Below are positions 37,587-43,097 of a stretch of DNA of 43,097 nucleotides, in pieces. The stretch covers positions 1 through 43,097 of the forward strand of contig CAMDLO010000013.1 of assembly GCA_945901765.1 (NCBI GenBank), read 5' to 3'. A model generated the notes under the pieces. That model saw only the letters and a program-made list of their open reading frames with translations. It searched no databases and was not told the DNA's origin. A program made the translations under genes and the position numbers. How positions within the stretch are numbered: the first letter of the stretch is position 1; each line of letters starts with the position of its first letter. This stretch comes from Cyanobium sp. NIES-981 (GTDB taxonomy: Bacteria; Cyanobacteriota; Cyanobacteriia; PCC-6307; Cyanobiaceae).

Positions 37587-40500
37587 TCAGCCAATCCCGC
37601 ATTGCCAGTCCCCAACCCATGCGGCAGTTCGTGCCTCCGGTGAGCGAACCATCCCCCCGGGCCACCCGCCTGCTGGGGGAACGGCTGGAGCTGGTGGAGG
37701 AACTCTGGGAAGCCGTGCTGCGCAGCGAGTGTCCGCCTGAACAGGGCGAACGGCTGCTGCGGCTGAAGCAGCTCAGCGAACCGGATGCCGGCGAGGCAGG
37801 CCTGGATGACGGCCGCTCCGCGAGCAGCGCCGCAATCGTGCAGCTGATCCGCGAGATGGATCTGGCCGAGGCGATCGCGGCGGCCAGGGCGTTTTCTCTC
37901 TACTTCCAGCTGGTCAACATCCTTGAGCAGCACATCGAGGAGGACAGTTACCTCGACAGCATCAAGCACCACAACGATTCCGTTGCCGCCGATCCCTTTC
38001 TGCCGCCGCTGGCCAGCCAGACCGAGCCGGCCACATTCCGGCAGTTGTTCGAACGGCTGCGCAGCCTGAACGTACCGCCCGCCCAGCTGGAGACCCTGCT
38101 GCGGCACCTTGACCTGCGGCTGGTCTTCACGGCCCATCCCACCGAGATCGTTCGCCACACCGTGCGACACAAGCAGCGGCGTGTGGCCAGCCTGATCCAG
38201 AAGCTGGAACAGGGCAGCGACCTCAACCCGCTGGAACGCCAGAACCTGCGCCTGCAGCTGGAAGAGGAGATCCGCCTCTGGTGGCGTACCGATGAACTGC
38301 ACCAGTTCAAACCCACCGTGCTGGACGAGGTGGACTACGCCCTCCACTACTTCCAGCAGGTGTTGTTTGATGCGATGCCGCAGCTGCGTCAGCGGATCAG
38401 TTCAGCCCTGGCCCAGAGCTATCCCGATGTGGAGGTCCCTCGCGATGCCTTCTGCAGCTTCGGCTCCTGGGTGGGTTCCGACCGGGACGGCAACCCCTCG
38501 GTCACCCCGGAAATCACCTGGCGCACGGCCTGTTATCAGCGCCAGCTGATGTTGGAGCGCTACCTGCGTTCCGTGGCGGAACTGCGGGATCAGCTCAGCA
38601 TTTCGATGCAGTGGAGCCAGGTGAGTCCGGCACTGCTGGAATCGCTGGAGATGGACCGGCTGCGCTTCCCCGAGATCTATGAGGAGCGGGCAGCGCGCTA
38701 CAGGCTGGAGCCTTACCGGCTCAAGTTGAGCTACGTGCTGGAACGGCTGCGCCTCACCCGCTCGCGCAACCAACTGCTGGCGGATGCCGGCTGGGAGACC
38801 CCCTGTGACGGGATGGCCAGTGTGCCGCTCAGCGGCGGCAATCTCAGCGCCACCACCACCCCTCAGGAGCTCCATTACGGCTCCGTGCAGGAGTTCCGCA
38901 GCGATCTGGAACTGGTGCTCGACAGCCTGGAGAGCACAGGGCTGTCCTGCGAAGCGCTGCAGCAACTGATCAGTCAGGTGCAGATCTTCGCCTTCTGCCT
39001 GGCCAGCCTGGACATCCGCCAGGAGAGCACCCGTCACAGTGACGCGCTCGACGAACTGACCCGTTACCTCCAGCTGCCTGTGCCCTACGGCCAGATGGAG
39101 GAGGAGCAACGGGTGAGCTGGCTGCTCGGTGAGCTGCAGACCCGGCGACCACTGGTGCCGGCCACCGCCGTCTGGAGCGAAGCCACGGCTGAGACCTTCG
39201 CCGTGCTGCGGATGGTGAAACGCCTGCAGGAGGAGTTCGGCACCCGCATCTGCCACACCTACGTGATCTCGATGAGCCACACGGTGTCGGATCTGCTGGA
39301 GGTGCTGCTGCTCGCCAAGGAAGCCGGGTTGGTGGATCCGGTGGCACCCCGCTCCTCTCTGCTGGTCGTGCCCCTGTTCGAGACCGTTGAAGACCTGCAG
39401 GGCGCTCCTGCGGTGATGGAGGCGCTCTTCCAGCACCCCTTCTACCGCCAGCTGCTGCACAGCAGCGATGGCAACGAGCCCCTTCAGGAGGTGATGCTCG
39501 GCTACTCCGACAGCAACAAGGATTCGGGCTTTCTCTCCAGCAACTGGGAGATTCACAAGGCCCAGATCGCCCTGCAGCGTCTCGCCACCGAACAGAGTGT
39601 CGCTCTGCGCATCTTCCACGGTCGGGGCGGGTCGGTGGGACGCGGTGGCGGCCCGGCCTACCAAGCGATCCTGGCCCAACCCAGCGGCACCCTGCAGGGC
39701 CGCATCAAGATCACCGAGCAGGGGGAGGTGCTGGCCTCGAAATATTCCCTGCCGGAACTGGCGCTGTTCAACCTGGAAACGGTCACCACGGCGGTCATCC
39801 AGAACAGCCTGGTGAGCACACCGGTGGACGACACCCCCAGCTGGAATGCGCTGATGGGCCGACTGGCGGCGCGCTCCCGCGACTTCTACAGGGCCCTGGT
39901 GCACGACAACCCCGATCTGGTGGCCTTCTTTCAGCAGTGCACACCGATCGAGGAGATCAGCAAGCTGCAGATCTCCAGCCGGCCGGCCCGACGCAAGAGC
40001 GGCGCCAAGGATCTCTCCAGCCTGAGGGCCATTCCCTGGGTGTTCGGCTGGACCCAGAGCCGCTTCCTGCTGCCCAGCTGGTTCGGGGTGGGCGCGGCCC
40101 TGCAGGAAGAGCTGAACCGGGATCCCGGCCAGATCGAGCTGCTGCGACTGCTCCACCAGCGGTGGCCCTTCTTCCGCATGCTGATCTCCAAGGTGGAGAT
40201 GACCCTCTCCAAGGTCGACATCGACCTTGCGCACCATTACGTGCAGGCCCTGGGGCGCAGCGACAACCGGGCTTCGTTCGAGCAGATCTTCGAAACGATC
40301 GCGGCCGAATTCACGCTCACCCGGGATCTCGTGCTGCAGATCACCGGCCACCAGCGCCTGCTCGACAGCGACCCGGCCCTGCAGCTGTCGGTGGATCTGC
40401 GCAACCGCACCATCGTGCCCCTCGGCTTCCTGCAGGTGGCTCTGCTGCGACGCCTGCGGGATCAGAATCGCCAGCCGCCGATCAGCGAAGCCGTTCCAGA

Positions 40501-40597
40501 CGGCCATGATGGACGCACCTACAGCCGCAGTGAACTGCTGCGGGGTGCCCTGCTCACCATCAACGGCATCGCCGCGGGCCTGCGCAACACCGGCTGA
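37583..40597 (+). CDS. ppc: Phosphoenolpyruvate carboxylase Ppc
   Basis: This anaplerotic enzyme fixes bicarbonate onto PEP to give oxaloacetate. The 1004 residues match cyanobacterial PEPC. Catalytic and signature segments are [17 protein letters not shown] (His signature), [40 protein letters not shown] and the C-terminal RNTG in place of the usual QNTG. The ATG at 37583 overlaps the gshA stop; an internal ATG at 37619 is an alternative start. The 743-codon antisense frame is an artefact of GC-rich codons. Confidence 0.97.
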   Translation: MISQSRIASPQPMRQFVPPVSEPSPRATRLLGERLELVEELWEAVLRSECPPEQGERLLRLKQLSEPDAGEAGLDDGRSASSAAIVQLIREMDLAEAIAAARAFSLYFQLVNILEQHIEEDSYLDSIKHHNDSVAADPFLPPLASQTEPATFRQLFERLRSLNVPPAQLETLLRHLDLRLVFTAHPTEIVRHTVRHKQRRVASLIQKLEQGSDLNPLERQNLRLQLEEEIRLWWRTDELHQFKPTVLDEVDYALHYFQQVLFDAMPQLRQRISSALAQSYPDVEVPRDAFCSFGSWVGSDRDGNPSVTPEITWRTACYQRQLMLERYLRSVAELRDQLSISMQWSQVSPALLESLEMDRLRFPEIYEERAARYRLEPYRLKLSYVLERLRLTRSRNQLLADAGWETPCDGMASVPLSGGNLSATTTPQELHYGSVQEFRSDLELVLDSLESTGLSCEALQQLISQVQIFAFCLASLDIRQESTRHSDALDELTRYLQLPVPYGQMEEEQRVSWLLGELQTRRPLVPATAVWSEATAETFAVLRMVKRLQEEFGTRICHTYVISMSHTVSDLLEVLLLAKEAGLVDPVAPRSSLLVVPLFETVEDLQGAPAVMEALFQHPFYRQLLHSSDGNEPLQEVMLGYSDSNKDSGFLSSNWEIHKAQIALQRLATEQSVALRIFHGRGGSVGRGGGPAYQAILAQPSGTLQGRIKITEQGEVLASKYSLPELALFNLETVTTAVIQNSLVSTPVDDTPSWNALMGRLAARSRDFYRALVHDNPDLVAFFQQCTPIEEISKLQISSRPARRKSGAKDLSSLRAIPWVFGWTQSRFLLPSWFGVGAALQEELNRDPGQIELLRLLHQRWPFFRMLISKVEMTLSKVDIDLAHHYVQALGRSDNRASFEQIFETIAAEFTLTRDLVLQITGHQRLLDSDPALQLSVDLRNRTIVPLGFLQVALLRRLRDQNRQPPISEAVPDGHDGRTYSRSELLRGALLTINGIAAGLRNTG

Positions 40598-40602
40598 ATC
40601 AG

Positions 40603-40634
40603 CCTGAAGATCACCAAGCCTGAAGATCACCAAG
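40603..40634. repeat. Perfect 16-bp tandem duplication
   Basis: Two adjacent copies of cctgaagatcaccaag directly after the ppc stop, followed by a partial third-like sequence. Confidence 0.95.
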
Positions 40635-40653
40635 CGATCGCCAAGAGGTCACC

Positions 40654-41118
40654 CTGGGCTCCCTGCTGCTCCCCTTCCGCCACCATCACCCTGCCCCCCG
40701 TCTGGACCCCGGCTACCGGCTCCTGACGGAGGGGGAGCCTCCTCTCGACGCCCTCAACGCCCTGCTGGAGCAGGCTGGAGAGCGCCCGCGCAGCCTGGCG
40801 CTCTGGCAGCGGGTTCTTGCGCAGAGCATCTGGCACCTGCGGGTGGAGACGGAGGCGGGGCGACTGGTCGGTTTCGTGAGGGCCACCAGTGACAGAGCTC
40901 TCAATGCCAACCTGTGGGACCTGTGGGCGGACCAGCACGAGACGATCCAGGCTGATCTGATCCTGGCCCTGGTGCAGGCCGCTCTGAACCGATTGCGACG
41001 GGAACTGCCGGGCTGCAGCATCTCCCTTGCCGCCCCACCGCAAGCCCTGGCTTCCCTGGAACGCTGCGGATTCGTGGTCAATCCGGGGGGGATCAGAGCA
41101 ATGGGGCTACAGCTCTGA
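40654..41118 (+). CDS. GNAT-family N-acetyltransferase, apparently non-ATG start
   Basis: The protein of about 154 residues resembles a picocyanobacterial GNAT-type protein (LLLPFRHH near the start, YRLLTEGEPPLDALNALLEQ, then the core LVGFVRATSDRALNANLWDL with the acetyl-CoA loop region, ending GFVVNPGGIRAMGLQL). The frame is open back to 40621 but has no ATG, GTG or TTG before a GTG at 40843 that would remove half the domain. A CTG at 40654 with AGAGG five bases upstream is the best candidate start. The substrate is unknown. Confidence 0.65.
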   Translation: MGSLLLPFRHHHPAPRLDPGYRLLTEGEPPLDALNALLEQAGERPRSLALWQRVLAQSIWHLRVETEAGRLVGFVRATSDRALNANLWDLWADQHETIQADLILALVQAALNRLRRELPGCSISLAAPPQALASLERCGFVVNPGGIRAMGLQL

Positions 41119-41150
41119 TCGTCAGAGCGATGGGGCTACAGCTCTGATCG
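41093..41150. repeat. 29-bp tandem duplication across a stop codon
   Basis: Two 29-base copies (41093-41121, 41122-41150) differ at one base. The first includes the C-terminal codons and stop of the acetyltransferase gene; the second is intergenic. Confidence 0.95.
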
Positions 41151-41312
41151 ACGGGCTGATGGGGGTCGCCCGCCGTGGGCACCCCCTAAAGCCGAATCAG
41201 ACGGTAGCCAGTGGCTGGCTCAGGCCTGCTGCTCGGCAGGCCGCTCCGAGCTGTTTGCCCTGAGACCAGCGATGACGAAGGGAATGGAGGGGAGTGACCG
41301 TTCAGACCGTAA

Positions 41313-41386
41313 CGAGCATGGAGGGACTCGAACCCCCGACCCTCAGAACCGGAATCTGATGCTCTATCCAACTGAGCTACATGCCC
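41313..41386 (-). tRNA. tRNA-Arg (CCG)
   Basis: The minus strand folds as a 74-nt tRNA: acceptor GGGCATG/CATGCTC with one G-U pair, anticodon stem TCAGA/TCTGA with loop TTCCGGT (anticodon CCG, 41350-41352), T-loop TTCGAGT. No CCA is encoded. Confidence 0.95.
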
Positions 41387-41597
41387 AGACGCTTGGCCCA
41401 CTGAAGGAACCGATCGCTGGAATCTGAACGGATCACGCCCCCAGGCCGGCTGGACTGCTGGTGATGGCAGTTGGCTGGCCTGAGCGGAGACGAGGGTTGA
41501 ACAACCTTCGTCAACCTGCCTCGACCAGCACGATGGCCGATGGGGCAGGTGAGGAGGGACAGAGCAGGCGTTGGCCTGTGTCCGCTGCCGCGACTCC

Positions 41598-42836
41598 ATG
41601 GAGACAGTGCTCTCTGGAACGGGAATTGCGAATCATCCATCCGTCTCCACTACCTTAGCCGCTGACCGCGTCGGACCCATCCAGCCGCCCCTCCGGCTGC
41701 ACGGCCTGCAGCTGCGACACTTCCGCAACATCGAGCAGCTGGAGCTGGCGTTTGAAGCGCCGCGGCTGCTGGTGGTCGGTGCCAATGGCCAGGGGAAATC
41801 GAACCTGCTCGAAGCGGTGGAACTGCTCGGCAGCCTGCGGTCTCACCGCACCAGCCGGGATCAGGACCTGATCCGCCACGGTCAACAGCGCGCCAGCCTG
41901 CAGGCGCAGGGCTGGGACGGGGATCGGCTGCAGCTGGAGCTGCGCCAACGGGGCGGTCGCCAGGCGAGCCGAAACGGCAACGTCCTGCAGCGGCAACACG
42001 ACCTGCTGGGCAGCCTGCGCTGCGTGGGCTTCAGCACCCTCGACCTCGAGCTGGTGCGGGGCGAACCGGCCACCCGGCGTCACTGGCTCGACCGGGTCGT
42101 GCTGCAACTTGAGCCGGTCTACAGCGAGCTGCTCAGCCGCTATGGCCGCTTGCTGCGCCAACGCACTCAGCTGCTCCGCCGCGGTCTCGGCGGTGCCGTG
42201 CGCGATGAATTGCTCGACGCATTCGACCTGCAGATGGCCCTGGTGGGGACACGGGTGCACCGTCGTCGCCAGCGGGCGCTGGAACGGCTGGCCCCCCTGG
42301 CAGCCGGCTGGCAGAGCCGCCTGAGCGACGGGCGGGAACGGCTGCGGCTCCAGTACCGCAGTGGAACCAAGCCTGATGGGGATTTTGGCGTGGAAACGGA
42401 GGAGGAGATCTGGCGGCAGACGCTGCTGAGCCAACTGGCGCAGCAACGAACCGAGGAACTGCGGCTGGGGCAGTGCGCCGTCGGCCCCCATCGGGACGAG
42501 GTGGAGCTGCTGCTGGGGGAGCAGCCGGCTCGCCGCTACGGCTCAGCCGGGCAGCAGCGCACCCTGGTGCTGGCCCTGAAACTGGCGGAGCTGGAGCTGG
42601 TGCGCCAGGTGGTGGGAGAGCCTCCGGTGCTGCTGCTCGACGACGTGCTGGCGGAACTCGACCCCCAGCGTCAGCAGCTGCTGCTCGACGCGGTGGGCGA
42701 CGGCCACCAATGCCTGGTGAGCACCACCCACCTGGGTGCCTTCACGGGCGGCTGGCGGCAGGACTGCCAGGTTGTGACGATGCGCGCGGGCCGGTTGATG
42801 CCCCCAGATCTGCAGGATCTGCCGACCAGCGCGTAG
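41598..42836 (+). CDS. recF: RecF, recombinational repair SMC-like ATPase
   Basis: It helps load RecA at gaps and repairs stalled forks. The 412-residue product has Walker A at [20 protein letters not shown], the ABC-type signature [20 protein letters not shown] near the C-terminus, and Walker [19 protein letters not shown]. The conserved part begins [15 protein letters not shown]. The ATG at 41598 is chosen; an earlier ATG at 41571 is possible. No strong ribosome binding site is seen. It follows tRNA-Arg on the opposite strand. Confidence 0.95.
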   Translation: METVLSGTGIANHPSVSTTLAADRVGPIQPPLRLHGLQLRHFRNIEQLELAFEAPRLLVVGANGQGKSNLLEAVELLGSLRSHRTSRDQDLIRHGQQRASLQAQGWDGDRLQLELRQRGGRQASRNGNVLQRQHDLLGSLRCVGFSTLDLELVRGEPATRRHWLDRVVLQLEPVYSELLSRYGRLLRQRTQLLRRGLGGAVRDELLDAFDLQMALVGTRVHRRRQRALERLAPLAAGWQSRLSDGRERLRLQYRSGTKPDGDFGVETEEEIWRQTLLSQLAQQRTEELRLGQCAVGPHRDEVELLLGEQPARRYGSAGQQRTLVLALKLAELELVRQVVGEPPVLLLDDVLAELDPQRQQLLLDAVGDGHQCLVSTTHLGAFTGGWRQDCQVVTMRAGRLMPPDLQDLPTSA

Positions 42837-42863
42837 GGTTTCAAACCTGTTCGGTCGCGTTCG

Positions 42864-43097
42864 ATGACCCAGAGCCTGCCCTGCCTCCACCCGAACCCGG
42901 GATGGACCGGTGCATTTCAGACCCCCGACACAACGGGGCAACCGATCTCCGACACCGTCGGCAAACACTGCATACTCGAGCTCTACGGCTGCGACAGCGC
43001 CAAGCTTGACGACGAAGCCTTCCTCAGGGACACCATCACCGCCGCAGCGAAACGGGCTGGTGCCACCTTGCTGAATCTGATCACCCACGCCTTTGAA
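42864..43097 (+). CDS. speD: S-adenosylmethionine decarboxylase proenzyme, N-terminal part (3' end outside the window)
   Basis: The first 78 codons are present, including [20 protein letters not shown] and [20 protein letters not shown], which match the bacterial SpeH/SpeD class that self-cleaves to form a pyruvoyl cofactor. The enzyme supplies decarboxylated SAM for spermidine synthesis. A short N-terminal extension (about 35 residues) before the conserved part is typical of picocyanobacterial members. It lies 27 bases after recF. Confidence 0.9.
   Translation, partial: MTQSLPCLHPNPGWTGAFQTPDTTGQPISDTVGKHCILELYGCDSAKLDDEAFLRDTITAAAKRAGATLLNLITHAFE

Noticed and set aside
38402-40633. 743-codon minus-strand open frame opposite ppc
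   Set aside because: Antisense to a well-supported PEP carboxylase; Gln/His-rich low-complexity translation; no domain.

Overview
The window reads as a chromosomal segment of a phycoerythrin-containing picocyanobacterium of the Synechococcus/Cyanobium group. The evidence is class I phycoerythrin (CpeA/CpeB) beside phycocyanin (CpcA/CpcB), a cyanobacterial PanC-Cmk fusion, ferrochelatase with a chlorophyll-binding-type tail, PsaD, a cyanobacterial GshA and PEP carboxylase, all in compact and mostly GC-rich DNA. No phycoerythrin II genes, insertion sequences, CRISPR arrays or rRNA genes are visible. Species cannot be decided from sequence alone.

Bases 1 to about 16 kb are a phycobilisome rod region. 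From the left they hold a truncated bilin lyase gene cpeY (minus), a CpcD-domain linker-like ORF (plus), an unrecognised 141-residue protein (minus), a CpeF/MpeU-family lyase (plus), and cpeB-cpeA-cpeZ (minus). Divergent from cpeB is a plus-strand run: an 84-residue unknown, a CpeS-type lyase, pebA and pebB. Next come hemH (minus), a split lipocalin-like (DUF3598-like) gene (plus), a sugar-epimerase-like oxidoreductase (minus), a small unknown ORF, and a CpcL-type rod linker with a C-terminal membrane helix. A divergent pair follows: heme oxygenase (minus) against cpcB-cpcA, then cpcE-cpcF and an overlapping low-molecular-weight tyrosine phosphatase. Together these cover most of the path from protoporphyrin through heme, biliverdin and phycoerythrobilin to lyase-assembled phycoerythrin and phycocyanin rods.

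From 16 to 31 kb the content is mainly housekeeping: panC-cmk, rlpA, a 667-base gene-poor gap, purM, conserved hypotheticals, an aldo/keto reductase, tRNA-Cys, an LpxB-related protein, an RNase D-like exonuclease, a cofactor-assembly (CCB-like) membrane protein, an amidase-like exported protein, hemF, an Mrp-type ATPase, rodA and an unusual histidine kinase.

From 31.6 kb to the end lie psaD, then a cell-surface island (a GT92-like glycosyltransferase and two sulfotransferases), then trpE, gshA, ppc, a GNAT acetyltransferase, tRNA-Arg, recF and the start of speD. No wholly new system could be demonstrated. The strongest leads are the uncharacterised proteins inside the rod region, the membrane-anchored CpcL linker next to cpcBA, the histidine kinase with a degenerate ATP-binding domain, the sulfated-glycan island, and a recurring pattern of short tandem duplications in spacers.
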